A stretch of 64,000 nt of DNA from contig NZ_JAAIIF010000002.1 in assembly GCF_012932675.1 (NCBI RefSeq), forward strand, positions 1 through 64,000, given 5' to 3'. The notes under the pieces are model-generated. The model made no database searches, had not been told where the DNA came from, and saw only the letters and a list, made by a program, of their open reading frames with translations. A program made the translations under genes and the position numbers. This document shows positions 1-9,969 of the stretch, piece by piece (within the stretch, counting starts at the first letter, position 1; each line of letters starts with the position of its first letter). This stretch comes from Bifidobacterium erythrocebi (lineage in GTDB: Bacteria; Actinomycetota; Actinomycetes; Actinomycetales; Bifidobacteriaceae).

Positions 1-119
1 GGTTCCGTCTCCTGGCTTCCAATCGCGGTTTTTTGTTTTGGCGAATGAAAATCGTACACAGGACGCGGGCCATGCCCTCCTGCGTCAGGGCCGGAATCCG
101 AAAGTGCGCAAGATTTCGG

Positions 120-141
120 ACGTTATCAAGAGGGATAACGT
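120..141. repeat. Perfect dyad ACGTTATC-N6-GATAACGT
   Basis: Eight-base arms at 120-127 and 134-141 are exact reverse complements around AAGAGG. It lies about 130 bases upstream of the predicted -35 box, beside a LacI-type operator. It may be an extra regulator site or part of a hairpin at the end of an upstream transcript. Confidence 0.5.
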
Positions 142-146
142 TTTAT

Positions 147-162
147 TTACAAACGTTTGCAA
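147..162. promoter_or_regulatory. LacI-type operator TTACAAACGTTTGCAA
   Basis: A 16-base palindrome with the CpG centre typical of LacI-family sites. It matches the site in the malQ promoter (TTGACAACGATTGCAA, 7006-7021) in half-site pattern, so the LacI protein encoded at 3550-4599 is the likely binder. A weaker copy, TGACAACGTTTGACA, lies at 261-275. Confidence 0.55.
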
Positions 163-269
163 TTTGACGGAGTCCAATGCCGTATGGCAGAAAATACAAT
201 TTTTTCAACAAATGCGTACGCTGGGAACGTTGCTAGGGTCAAAGGGGGAAACGCCGAAAATGACAACGT

Positions 270-298
270 TTGACATACGTTTCCGCGACACGTACCAT
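270..298 (+). promoter_or_regulatory. Promoter of the ABC permease operon
   Basis: TTGACA (270-275), 17-base spacer, TACCAT (293-298). The -35 box overlaps the operator-like sequence at 261-275, as expected for repression. The start would leave a 5' leader of about 120 bases before the first permease. Confidence 0.6.
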
Positions 299-424
299 AC
301 TAATACGTCTTGCATGAGGGTGTGCACGTCACGTCAGAGCATGCAGGAAGTGCACCAGCACAATAAAATTGGAATCCATACACGATGCAGTGTTATGGAC
401 TCAAGGAGGAGGAAGTGGTGTTTC

Positions 425-1279
425 ATGATTAGCATGGCTGGAAAGGCGATACGGAGGTGGTGGGCGCTATTCGCACTGCCTACGTTCGCAGCATTCATTA
501 TCGGATTCGTGGTGCCGTTCCTTATGGGCGTGTACCTGAGCTTCTGCGAGTTCACAACGGTGACCGACGGCGAGTGGGTCGGTCTCAAGAACTACGGCAA
601 GGCTCTGCAGGATAAGGAATTCCTGCACGCACTCGGCTTCTCGACCGCATTCACCATCGTGACGACCATCGTGATCAACGTGGTCGCGTTCGCCATCGCC
701 TACATGCTGACCAAGGCGATCAAGGGCTCCAACATCTTCCGTTCGGTGTTCTTCATGCCGAACCTCATCGGCGGCATCATCCTGGGCTACATCTGGCTGC
801 TGCTGCTCAACGGCATTCTGGCGCATTGGGGCAAGGCCCTGACATACTCCGCCACATACGGCTTCTGGGGCCTGGTCATTCTGGTCTGCTGGCAGCAAAT
901 CGGCTACATGATGATCATCTACATCGCAGGCATGCAGTCCCTGCCCACCGACGTGCTTGAAGCGGCCGCCGTGGACGGCGCAAACGGTAGCCAGACCATG
1001 TTCAGGATCATCATCCCGCTCATGATGCCGTCGATCACCGTGTGCTCGTTCCTGTGCGTCACCAACGGCTTCAAGCTGTACGATCAGAACCTTGCATTGA
1101 CCAACGGTGCTCCGAGCAACATGTCCGAAGGTCTGGCAATGAACATTACGCGTACGTTCTACGGACGCATGGGCTGGGAAGGCGTCGGCCAGGCGAAGGC
1201 CGTGCTGTTCTTCATCCTGGTGGCAGTGATCGCGCTGCTCCAGAACAAGCTCACGACAAGCAAGGAGGTGGCGGCCTGA
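425..1279 (+). CDS. Sugar ABC transporter permease, MalF/UgpA type
   Basis: Integral membrane subunit of a carbohydrate ABC importer (BPD_transp_1 family, about 284 residues). An N-terminal basic stretch is followed by six predicted membrane segments; near residue 180 the cytoplasmic EAA loop reads EAAAVDGANG...RIIIPLMMP, the docking site for the ATPase. The start at 425 is chosen because AAGGAGGAGG lies at 403-412; longer in-frame starts lack any ribosome site. The stop overlaps the start of the second permease (TGATG), so the two are translationally coupled. No ATPase lies nearby, which suggests a shared MsiK-like ATPase. Nearby malQ and a LacI gene point to maltose or malto-oligosaccharides as substrate, but the sequence alone does not settle this. 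Confidence 0.88.
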   Translation: MISMAGKAIRRWWALFALPTFAAFIIGFVVPFLMGVYLSFCEFTTVTDGEWVGLKNYGKALQDKEFLHALGFSTAFTIVTTIVINVVAFAIAYMLTKAIKGSNIFRSVFFMPNLIGGIILGYIWLLLLNGILAHWGKALTYSATYGFWGLVILVCWQQIGYMMIIYIAGMQSLPTDVLEAAAVDGANGSQTMFRIIIPLMMPSITVCSFLCVTNGFKLYDQNLALTNGAPSNMSEGLAMNITRTFYGRMGWEGVGQAKAVLFFILVAVIALLQNKLTTSKEVAA

Positions 1280-2121
1280 TGACCGACAACAACAAGGTCA
1301 AGCACCCGGCGCTGTGGACCGTTCTTTTCTCCGTCGTCTCACTGGCATGGATCTTCCCGATCGTGCTGGTCATCATCAACTCCTTCAAGCAGAAGGCGTA
1401 CATCTCCAACAACGCGTTCTCCATCCCGACCGGCAAGGCATTCGTCGGGCTTGAGAACTACACGCGCGGCATCGAGACCACGAACTTCTTCGCCAGCTTC
1501 GGCTGGACCCTGCTGATCACGGTCGGCTCGGTGGCTTTGATCCTGCTGTGCACCTCGATGTGCGCATGGTGGATCGTCCGTGTGAACAACTGGGCTGCCA
1601 AGCTGCTGTACACGCTGTTCCTGTTCAACATGATCGTGCCGTTCCAGATGGTGATGTTCACCCTGTCCAAGCTGGCCGACATGCTCAAGCTCAACACCCC
1701 GTGGGGTCTGTGCATCGTGTACCTCGGCTTCGGCGCCGGTCTCGCGGTGTTCATCTTCACCGGTGTGATCAAGGGCATTCCGCAGGAGCTTGAGGAATCC
1801 GCCATGATTGACGGCGCGAACGTGCCGCGCATCTTCTTCCAGATCGTGGTTCCGATCATGAAGCCGAGCGTCGTGTCCGTGGCGATCCTTGAAGCCATGT
1901 GGATCTGGAACGACTACCTGCTGCCGTACCTGACGCTCGACTTGGGCAAGTACAAGACCATCTCGGTGGCTGTGCAGTACCTCAAGGGCGGCTACGGTTC
2001 CGTGGATATGGGCGCCATGATGGCCTGCCTGGTGCTCGCCATCATCCCGATCATCGTGTTCTACCTGATCTGCCAGAAGTACATCGTCAAGGGCGTAATG
2101 GCTGGTGCGGTAAAGGGCTGA
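1279..2121 (+). CDS. Sugar ABC transporter permease, MalG type
   Basis: Second permease subunit of the importer (about 280 residues, six membrane segments). The EAA loop reads EESAMIDGANVPRIFFQIVVP. The typical MalG-type C-terminal ending KGVMAGAVKG is present. Translation starts in the TGATG overlap with the upstream permease, preceded by AAGGAGGTGG. The stop codon lies in the loop of a small hairpin (AAAGGGCT-GAA-AGCCCTTT, 2112-2130), and the gene's last bases are part of a direct repeat copied about 139 bases downstream. The substrate is inferred as alpha-glucosides from context only. Confidence 0.88.
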   Translation: MTDNNKVKHPALWTVLFSVVSLAWIFPIVLVIINSFKQKAYISNNAFSIPTGKAFVGLENYTRGIETTNFFASFGWTLLITVGSVALILLCTSMCAWWIVRVNNWAAKLLYTLFLFNMIVPFQMVMFTLSKLADMLKLNTPWGLCIVYLGFGAGLAVFIFTGVIKGIPQELEESAMIDGANVPRIFFQIVVPIMKPSVVSVAILEAMWIWNDYLLPYLTLDLGKYKTISVAVQYLKGGYGSVDMGAMMACLVLAIIPIIVFYLICQKYIVKGVMAGAVKG

Positions 2122-2143
2122 AAGCCCTTTACATAGGCAGCGC
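2104..2143. repeat. Direct repeat, copy 1 (spans permease stop)
   Basis: The 40 bases beginning GGTGCGGTAAAGGGCTG recur at 2243-2281 with one deletion and one substitution. Copy 1 covers the last codons of the MalG-type permease, so the repeat looks like a local tandem duplication of the gene end, now diverging. Confidence 0.75.
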
Positions 2144-2769
2144 GGTGCGCTGCCTATAGCACCAGCCTGAGCGAAGCGACAGCTGAGCGAAGGCAGTGAC
2201 GAGTCCGGCCGACGGCCGGTCAATAGTGGCTGGGCCGGAGGCGGTGCGGTAAAGGGCTGAAAGCCTTTGCATAGGCAGCGCAGTTGCGGCCGATAGCTTC
2301 TACAGACTGACATCAATCAACCGATAACTCAATATACGGAGGCGGTAACGGATATACCTTTCTGACTAATAGACACCTGACAACGGGAACGGGGAGAGCG
2401 GTTCATGCGAATCGCCCTCCCCGTTCCATATGCGCCGCGCCAATACGGTTCGTTCCTTGGCGTTTGCATCGTGGAACACCCCAGCAAGGCGCAGAACAGC
2501 CTTGCAGAGGGGATGGATCCGCGAATATGATTTCCTCTTCGCGTCCGTCTTCACTGAGCGTTCAGAACGTCGTTACGGCACCGCATGGAGGTGCCGGTGG
2601 CTATGGTCGCCGATGCTTGCGGCCCCATATTGTGCAGTGGCGGAGTGGGCGGCAATGGAGTTCGGTGGCAGGTGCCCGCGTCAGTGTAGTCTGGTACTGC
2701 CAATCAACCGGCATGGGCGTCATCTTGCTGCAGCGGGGTGGCATTGCCGCAGCGAAGGGAGCATAGCCC
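2122..2769. other. 648-base gap with duplicated gene tail and hairpins
   Basis: No gene is recognised. It holds an 11-bp perfect hairpin ATAGGCAGCGC-GGT-GCGCTGCCTAT (2133-2157), a partial copy of the permease gene tail (2243-2281), and a hairpin at 2387-2426 (GAACGGGGAG...CTCCCCGTTC) without a T-run. The open frames at 2430-2816 have no recognisable product. The region reads like transcript-end structure followed by decayed sequence upstream of the DUF624 gene. Confidence 0.5.
2243..2281. repeat. Direct repeat, copy 2
   Basis: Second copy of the sequence at 2104-2143, in non-coding DNA, ending in CATAGGCAGCGC. Confidence 0.75.
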
Positions 2770-3414
2770 GTGAATTTTCTGTCCCCCGATTCGAAGTTCA
2801 TGCAGGAGCTTCGTAATCTTACGGATGCCATCTGGGTCAATATTCTGATGATCGTCACATCCATCCCCATCGTGACGGTGGGTGCCGCCATCACGGCTGC
2901 CCATGACGCCAACAGGCGTGCGTTGCAGGGTGAGGCCGGAGGCGTGACCCGCAACTACTTCCATGCTTTCCGGGCGAATTTCGCCAAGGCGACGGTACTG
3001 TGGGCGGTGTTCGGCATCACCGGCGCGGCGTTGGCATATGCATGGGTGGTGTTGCAAATCACGCCGTTGCTGATACCGAAAATCGGATTGACCTTGATCT
3101 GGCTGATCGGTTTCGAATGGGTATTCGCCCTGCAAGCCCGCTTCGAGAACACGGTGGGGCGGACCTTGGCGAACGCGTTCGTATTCGGCGTGAGCCATAT
3201 TCTGCTGACCGTGGGCATGATGGTGCTCGACGCGATCTGGGTCGGCCTGCTGGTGGCCTGTTGGTTCATATTCCCGCAGGGCCTGTTCCTGCTGGTGGTT
3301 ATGGGGTACGGCACCATGATCCTATGCCATATTCCGCTGCTGGAGCGTGGCTTCAAGCAGTACCTGAAGCCTGCCGGGAACAACGACGCGGAGAACGGTT
3401 CCACGGCGGCGTAA
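2770..3414 (+). CDS. DUF624 (YesL-like) membrane protein
   Basis: A 214-residue membrane protein with about five hydrophobic segments. The N-terminal pattern SPDSKFMQELRNLTDAIWVN and following ITAAHDANRRAL are typical of the DUF624/YesL family, small proteins that commonly sit in LacI-controlled sugar ABC operons and whose exact role is unknown. The start is GTG at 2770, preceded by GAAGGGA. It lies 648 bases downstream of the permeases, so it may have its own promoter. A strong bidirectional terminator follows at once, separating it from the convergent LacI gene. Confidence 0.75.
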   Translation: MNFLSPDSKFMQELRNLTDAIWVNILMIVTSIPIVTVGAAITAAHDANRRALQGEAGGVTRNYFHAFRANFAKATVLWAVFGITGAALAYAWVVLQITPLLIPKIGLTLIWLIGFEWVFALQARFENTVGRTLANAFVFGVSHILLTVGMMVLDAIWVGLLVACWFIFPQGLFLLVVMGYGTMILCHIPLLERGFKQYLKPAGNNDAENGSTAA

Positions 3415-3456
3415 CGGCCTTTGCCGGGGCTTGATAAGCCTGATGCGGATGCGAAA

Positions 3457-3498
3457 TGCGTGTGGCCCGATTCCTGTATGGGAATCGGGCCACACGCA
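3457..3498. terminator. Bidirectional terminator
   Basis: Perfect 18-bp stem (TGCGTGTGGCCCGATTCC and its complement) with a six-base loop at 3475-3480, between the convergent DUF624 and LacI genes. Confidence 0.85.
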
Positions 3499-3549
3499 TA
3501 ATGGCGGTTTATGCAGTCTCGGTACCGTCGACACCGGTTTTATATGCGA

Positions 3550-4599
3550 TCACGCATTGGGATCGACGTACGGCGCGGTGGTCTCACGCAGCATGAGCTG
3601 CACCTGCGGCGTCTCGAACCGCGGCTCGGCTTCGGAACTGGGGTGTTTGCTATCGGAGGCAATCAGGGCGAGGGTTTTTTGCGCGGCCTTGGCACCCATG
3701 GCGTAGGGGTCTTGATGCAACGTGGTCAGGCCCAGGCTGGAAGCATACAGATTGTCGTCGAAGCCGATCAGCGACAGATCCTGCGGGACGCGACGGCCGT
3801 ACTGACGCAGTCGGAACAGCGCCGGAATAGCCAGCTCGTCATCACACAGGCAGACCGCCGACGGGGTGGGCGAAGCGGAGATGATGCAGTTGAGCACCGC
3901 GTTGGCCGGGTCTCCCGCATGATCGAGGGACAGCGGCATGGGCGTTACGCCGGGGTACGAGTTGCAGGCGTCCATAAAGCCCTGCAGTCGGGCGCTGGCC
4001 GAATACCGCAATGCGGAGCGGTCGTCCGTCTCGTCATAGCCGATATAGGCGATGCGATGATGCCCCAAGGCGACAAGATGATCCACTGCGATATGTTCGG
4101 CGGCGTGATCGTCGATGCTGACGCCGGCGTCGAAGCCGTTATTCGAAGGAATGTTGATGCCGACGATCGGCACATTCATGGACTTGAGCTTGCGGGATTC
4201 ATCCGGTTCGATGTTGAAGGAGCTCACCACAACGGCATCGGCGTTGCGGCGGACCGGCAGGTCGGTGAAGAAGTTCCGGCGTTCGTCGGCGTTCGTCATG
4301 GAGAATACGGAGATGTCGTACCCTGCCGGGTGGAAGACGGAATCGAGGCCGGCGTAGATGCGCGAATTGAACCAGGTGATGATGGATTCACTCAGCAACA
4401 GCGCGATGCGGAACGACTGCCCCGACTTCAACGCCGCGGCTGATCGGGAAATGCGGTAGTTGAGTTTTTCCGCAGCGGCCATGACGCGTTCGCGTGTTTC
4501 CGGCAAGACGAGATCCGGCTTGGCGAAGGTGCGCGACACTGTGGATACGGAGACTCCGGCCTCACGGGCGACCGCCTGAATGCTTGCTTGTGCCACCAA
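3550..4599 (-). CDS. LacI-family repressor, MalR-like
   Basis: A 349-residue LacI-family transcription factor. The N-terminal helix-turn-helix (IQAVAREAGVSVSTVSRTFA, residues about 7-26) is followed by a canonical hinge (AAALKSG) and a periplasmic-binding-protein-like sugar domain. The start follows a weak GGAGGGATTG ribosome site. It lies downstream of malQ on the same strand, separated by the malQ terminator. CpG-centred palindromes of matching pattern occur at the malQ promoter and in front of the ABC permeases, so both are its probable targets. The effector is unknown; maltose or a malto-oligosaccharide is the natural guess. Confidence 0.82.
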   Translation of the reverse strand: MVAQASIQAVAREAGVSVSTVSRTFAKPDLVLPETRERVMAAAEKLNYRISRSAAALKSGQSFRIALLLSESIITWFNSRIYAGLDSVFHPAGYDISVFSMTNADERRNFFTDLPVRRNADAVVVSSFNIEPDESRKLKSMNVPIVGINIPSNNGFDAGVSIDDHAAEHIAVDHLVALGHHRIAYIGYDETDDRSALRYSASARLQGFMDACNSYPGVTPMPLSLDHAGDPANAVLNCIISASPTPSAVCLCDDELAIPALFRLRQYGRRVPQDLSLIGFDDNLYASSLGLTTLHQDPYAMGAKAAQKTLALIASDSKHPSSEAEPRFETPQVQLMLRETTAPYVDPNA

Positions 4600-4638
4600 T
4601 CCCTCCTGGATGAGAATAAAAAACTATGAAAACGATAT

Positions 4639-4690
4639 CACGAGGTATTGGCACACTCCCGAACACCGATGAGTATGCCAATACCTCGTG
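4639..4690 (-). terminator. Terminator of malQ
   Basis: Perfect 15-bp stem CACGAGGTATTGGCA / TGCCAATACCTCGTG (4639-4653 and 4676-4690), followed on the minus strand by a T-rich stretch. It separates malQ from the downstream LacI gene. Confidence 0.75.
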
Positions 4691-4729
4691 AAAGCCCCGA
4701 TAGGCGGGGTACCTGCCGTATGTTGTCGA

Positions 4730-6901
4730 TTACTTGTTGGTGCCGTCCCGCATGACCTTGGCCAGGGACTGCACGCGCGGCGAATCGAAGACGTCCGGTG
4801 TCAGCACGACATGCTGGTCCGCATCCGCCAGGGGGACGCGCCAATTCGAGTATTCGCTGGACGTGCCCGGCTGGTTCTGGCTGCGGTGCTCGCCGACGCC
4901 GTCCACCAGCGCGGCCTGCAGCAGCAGGGACGGCGTATCGCACAGCATGGCGTGCATCGCCTCGACGATCTGCTGTTCATGCGCCGGAACGTCCGCCGCG
5001 ACATCGGCGGTGATGTAGCCGCTTTCGACCAGGCGGTCGAGCATGGCGCGCTGCTCCGCTTCAGCGGACTTGCGGAACGCCTCGGGATCGTCCACCAGAT
5101 GCAGCTTCTTGCGCAGCTCCACATGCTCGTAGTTGAGATAGCCGGCGGTGGGCGGCAGATCGTGCGTGGTGACGGAGGCGAATGCCTGACGGCGGTAATC
5201 CGACGGAGGCATGTACGGGTCGCCGGCGTTCGGCGAATAATCCACACGGGCGAACCATTCGACCTCGGTGCCGAGCACGCCATGCTCGCCAAGCACCTGG
5301 CGCACGTAGTCGGGCACGGTGCCCAGATCCTCGCCGATCACCATGCCGCCCACGCGGGTCGCCTCGATGGCGAGCACGCCGAGCATGGCCTCGTAGTTGT
5401 AGTTCACGTATGCGCCGTTGCGTGCGCCGAGACCCTGCGGAATCCACCACAGGCGGAACAGGCCGAGCACATGGTCGATGCGTACGGCGCCCGCGTGCTC
5501 GTACATGAAGTGGACCATCTCGCGGTACACCTGGTAGCCGGTGGCCTCCAGATAGTTCGGGTTGAACGGCGGCTGGCCCCAATCCTGACCCTGCTGGTTG
5601 TAGAAGTCGGGCGGGCAGCCGACGGTGACGCCGCTTGCCGCGAATCGTTCGGGGTTCGCCCATGCGTCGGCACCCAGACCGTGCACGCCGACGGCCATGT
5701 CCTGGATCATGCCCAGGGCCATACCGGAATCGAGCGCAGTCTGCTGCGCGTCGTTGACCTGCTCGGCCGCGATCCACTGCAGCCAGCGGTTGAATTCGAA
5801 CAGATCCTGATTGTCCGCGATGAGCTGTTGCACGGATTCGCTGGAGACGGTGGTCTCCTTGAACCAGGGGTTATCGCCCCACGGCGCGCCCCAGATCTCG
5901 AAGCACAGGCTCCATGCGGCGAAGGAGTCCAGGTCAGGGCCGGCGTCCTGCTTGAAGCGCTCGAACTTCGCCTGACGTTCCGGCGAGCGACCAGCGTCGA
6001 AGATGATGCGCAATGCCGGGCGTTTGGCATCCCATGCGGCGTTGATGTCCATGGGGCCGGCGTCCTCGTTGTTGGCGGCCACGGAATCGTGCAGCGCGTC
6101 GACCTTTGCCTTCGCCTCGGCGTTCAGGCTCGCATACTCGGGGATATCCTGCGGACGGATGTAGGTGACATTGAGGAATCGGCGTGATTCGGGCAGGTAC
6201 GGCGACGGTTCCAGCGGCGTGAGCGGCGCGCTGGCGTGGATGGGGTTGATGAGCATGAAGTCCGCGCCGGACTTGGTGGCGGCATCTGCCAGCAGGCGCT
6301 TCAGGTCGCCGTAGTCGCCCACGCCCCAGGACTCATGGGAGCGTACGGAGTACATCTGCGTCATCCAGCCCCAGCGGTGGTGTTCCGCCACGGCGGCCGG
6401 CACTTCGATGTGGGCCGGGGCGTCGATGATGGTGGCGTCGGCGGAGCGGTCGCCGGCGGTGACGTGCAGGGTGTGATAGCCCATCGGCAGGCTGGCCGGG
6501 ATGGCGATGGTGGGATGGGCGGAATCGAGATCGGGCAGCGCGTCGATGTCTTCCTCAAGGGTGGTGCCGTCTTCCAGCGTGATGGAGGCGGTGATGTCGC
6601 AGTCGGCGCTGCAATTGATTTCCACGGTGGTGGTCTTGCCGGTGGTCGCGACGATGGTGGGGGCGATGAGCTGTTCGCGCTGCTTGCGCGCATGCTCCTC
6701 AAGGGACTGTGCGATCGCCTCATCGTTGGAGGCGTCGACGCCCAGCGCCGCGAGCACCGCCACGAGCGCTTCGTCGCTGATTTCGGTGTATGTCCCCAAC
6801 TGGTCGAAGAAGGATGTTGACAATCCGCTTGCCTTGGCAAGCTGGATAAGGGGTCTGGCAAGACGTTCGGCGCTTTCTTCGCGCTGCGTGGCATTGGTCA
6901 T
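4730..6901 (-). CDS. malQ: 4-alpha-glucanotransferase (amylomaltase, GH77)
   Basis: Cytoplasmic disproportionating enzyme that transfers alpha-1,4-glucan segments between malto-oligosaccharides and releases glucose. It is 723 residues long with the extended N-terminal domain usual for actinobacterial MalQ. Catalytic motifs are intact: nucleophile D476 in RIDHVLGLFR, acid/base E524 in GEDLGTVP, and transition-state stabiliser D581 in THDLPPTAGYLN. The start at 6901 (MTNATQ) is preferred over a codon 10 residues upstream because AGAGGAGC precedes it. The promoter at 6993-7021 overlaps a LacI-type operator. It faces dnaK divergently. Confidence 0.93.
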   Translation of the reverse strand: MTNATQREESAERLARPLIQLAKASGLSTSFFDQLGTYTEISDEALVAVLAALGVDASNDEAIAQSLEEHARKQREQLIAPTIVATTGKTTTVEINCSADCDITASITLEDGTTLEEDIDALPDLDSAHPTIAIPASLPMGYHTLHVTAGDRSADATIIDAPAHIEVPAAVAEHHRWGWMTQMYSVRSHESWGVGDYGDLKRLLADAATKSGADFMLINPIHASAPLTPLEPSPYLPESRRFLNVTYIRPQDIPEYASLNAEAKAKVDALHDSVAANNEDAGPMDINAAWDAKRPALRIIFDAGRSPERQAKFERFKQDAGPDLDSFAAWSLCFEIWGAPWGDNPWFKETTVSSESVQQLIADNQDLFEFNRWLQWIAAEQVNDAQQTALDSGMALGMIQDMAVGVHGLGADAWANPERFAASGVTVGCPPDFYNQQGQDWGQPPFNPNYLEATGYQVYREMVHFMYEHAGAVRIDHVLGLFRLWWIPQGLGARNGAYVNYNYEAMLGVLAIEATRVGGMVIGEDLGTVPDYVRQVLGEHGVLGTEVEWFARVDYSPNAGDPYMPPSDYRRQAFASVTTHDLPPTAGYLNYEHVELRKKLHLVDDPEAFRKSAEAEQRAMLDRLVESGYITADVAADVPAHEQQIVEAMHAMLCDTPSLLLQAALVDGVGEHRSQNQPGTSSEYSNWRVPLADADQHVVLTPDVFDSPRVQSLAKVMRDGTNK

Positions 6902-6992
6902 AGTAGGTGCTCCTCTTCGAGTTTTCCGCAAACGACGCCATGGCCTTCGCCGTGACGCTGGTCCTGTTTGCTGGTTCCTCCATACAGACTAC

Positions 6993-7021
6993 AAGATAGC
7001 TTATATTGACAACGATTGCAA
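6993..7021 (-). promoter_or_regulatory. malQ promoter with LacI operator
   Basis: On the minus strand, TTGCAA (7016-7021), 17-base spacer and TATCTT (6993-6998). The palindrome TTGACAACGATTGCAA (7006-7021) covers the -35 box and spacer and resembles the operator at 147-162. Confidence 0.65.
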
Positions 7022-7118
7022 AAAGGTCTCTACACGCGTTTCTTGCAATGTCGTTTTTGGCGGATTTCGTTGTCTTTTCGCAATGAATAGGTATGCATGA
7101 GTGGCATGTTCTCAAAAA

Positions 7119-7139
7119 CTTGATAGAAACTGGCTCAAG
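7119..7139. promoter_or_regulatory. HAIR operator 1 (HspR site)
   Basis: CTTGATA-N7-GCTCAAG, close to the actinobacterial HAIR consensus CTTGAGT-N7-ACTCAAG. It lies upstream of the dnaK promoter. Confidence 0.85.
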
Positions 7140-7164
7140 TTTTTGGATTTTTTGGGAATAAAAG

Positions 7165-7194
7165 TTGACAGAGGGAAGTTGAGTGATGTAGGCT
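7165..7194 (+). promoter_or_regulatory. dnaK operon promoter
   Basis: TTGACA (7165-7170) and TAGGCT (7189-7194) with an 18-base spacer. The second HAIR operator overlaps the spacer and -10 box, consistent with direct repression by HspR. Confidence 0.65.
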
Positions 7195-7198
7195 CAAG
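7178..7198. promoter_or_regulatory. HAIR operator 2 (HspR site)
   Basis: GTTGAGT-N7-GCTCAAG, matching the HAIR consensus at 12 of 14 conserved positions. It covers the predicted -10 region. Confidence 0.85.
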
Positions 7199-7306
7199 TT
7201 TTGGAACGGGTCGGAAGGCCCGAAAGAAACGTGAGCGGGAAACCGTAGAACGAGAACAACGTTCCGCCGCAGTCGACGGAACACATATATGTAAGGAGTC
7301 AAAGTT

Positions 7307-9187
<1,881 letters not shown>

Positions 9188-9189
9188 TC

Positions 9190-9825
9190 ATGTCCGAGTT
9201 CAACAAGGACGATTACCTGAACGACCTGCCCGACGCCGATGATCTGGCCGGGCAGGCCGCCCCTGCCGCCAACGACGCCAAGCCGGCCGACAGCCAGGCT
9301 GCCGCTGACCAGCCCGCCGCCCCGAAGCCCGAGGAGGGTCCCGCCGATGCCGGCAACGGCGACCAGCAGGATGCCGACGAGGACACGCTGACACCGCTGG
9401 GCAAGGCGAAGAAGGAAGCGGCTGATTACCTCGAGGCGCTGCAGCGCGAACGCGCGGAGTTCATCAACTACCGCAACCGCGCCAAGAAGGAGCAGGATCG
9501 TTTCCGCCAGCACGGCATCATCGATGTGCTGACGGCCCTGCTGCCCGCCCTGGACGATATCGACCGCATCCGCGAACACAGCGAGATGGACGATTCCTTC
9601 AAGGCCGTGGCCGCGAAGATCGACAAGGCATTCGAGAAGTTCGGCGTCGAGAAGTTCGGCGAAAAAGGCGAGGACTTCGATCCGACCAAGCATGACGCGA
9701 TCCTGCATAAGCCGGATCCGGATGCCGAGAAAGAGACCGTCGACACCGTGGTGGAAGCCGGGTACCGCATCGGCGACCGTGTGATTCGTGCGGCCCGTGT
9801 CGTGGTCGCCTCCCCACAGGCCTGA
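9190..9825 (+). CDS. grpE: Nucleotide exchange factor GrpE
   Basis: DnaK co-chaperone that drives ADP release, 211 residues. The first 60 residues are an acidic, Ala/Pro-rich disordered region; the coiled-coil dimerisation part (about residues 75-130, EAADYLEALQRERAEFINYR) and the C-terminal beta domain ending VIRAARVVVAS follow. It starts two bases after dnaK, so the two are co-translated. A hairpin lies between it and dnaJ. Confidence 0.96.
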   Translation: MSEFNKDDYLNDLPDADDLAGQAAPAANDAKPADSQAAADQPAAPKPEEGPADAGNGDQQDADEDTLTPLGKAKKEAADYLEALQRERAEFINYRNRAKKEQDRFRQHGIIDVLTALLPALDDIDRIREHSEMDDSFKAVAAKIDKAFEKFGVEKFGEKGEDFDPTKHDAILHKPDPDAEKETVDTVVEAGYRIGDRVIRAARVVVASPQA

Positions 9826-9837
9826 CCGTTTTCCCTC

Positions 9838-9896
9838 AAGGCTTCCCGACTCGCCGGCGCTGACTGCCGATCAGCGTCTGCGATTCGGGAGGCCTT
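9838..9896 (+). terminator. Intercistronic hairpin grpE-dnaJ
   Basis: Arms AAGGCTTCCCGA (9838-9849) and TCGGGAGGCCTT (9885-9896) pair over 12 bp with one G-U. There is no T-run, so it may lower dnaJ/hspR readthrough or protect the upstream message rather than end transcription. Confidence 0.5.
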
Positions 9897-9969
9897 GCTG
9901 TACCAGTATGAAGACTTTACGAAAGGCTTCATGAAACAACTCATGAAAACCTCTTGAAAGGAGGCAGTG

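Larger units (their letters stand above)
1..424. other. Upstream regulatory region of sugar ABC operon
   Basis: No credible gene is seen here; the open frame running into the permease from position 38 has no ribosome site and non-coding-like composition. The stretch is AT-richer than its surroundings and carries a dyad (120-141), LacI-type operators (147-162, 261-275) and a sigma-70-like promoter (270-298). The usual solute-binding protein gene of such operons is not present downstream, so it may lie left of the window or elsewhere. Confidence 0.6.

Noticed and set aside
38-424. Long N-terminal extension of the first permease
   Set aside because: It starts at a TTG without a ribosome site, crosses the predicted promoter and operators, and its translation is not membrane-protein-like.
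2430-2816. Protein genes in the 2.1-2.8 kb gap
   Set aside because: The open frames overlap each other and the DUF624 start, lack ribosome sites, and show no recognisable domain.
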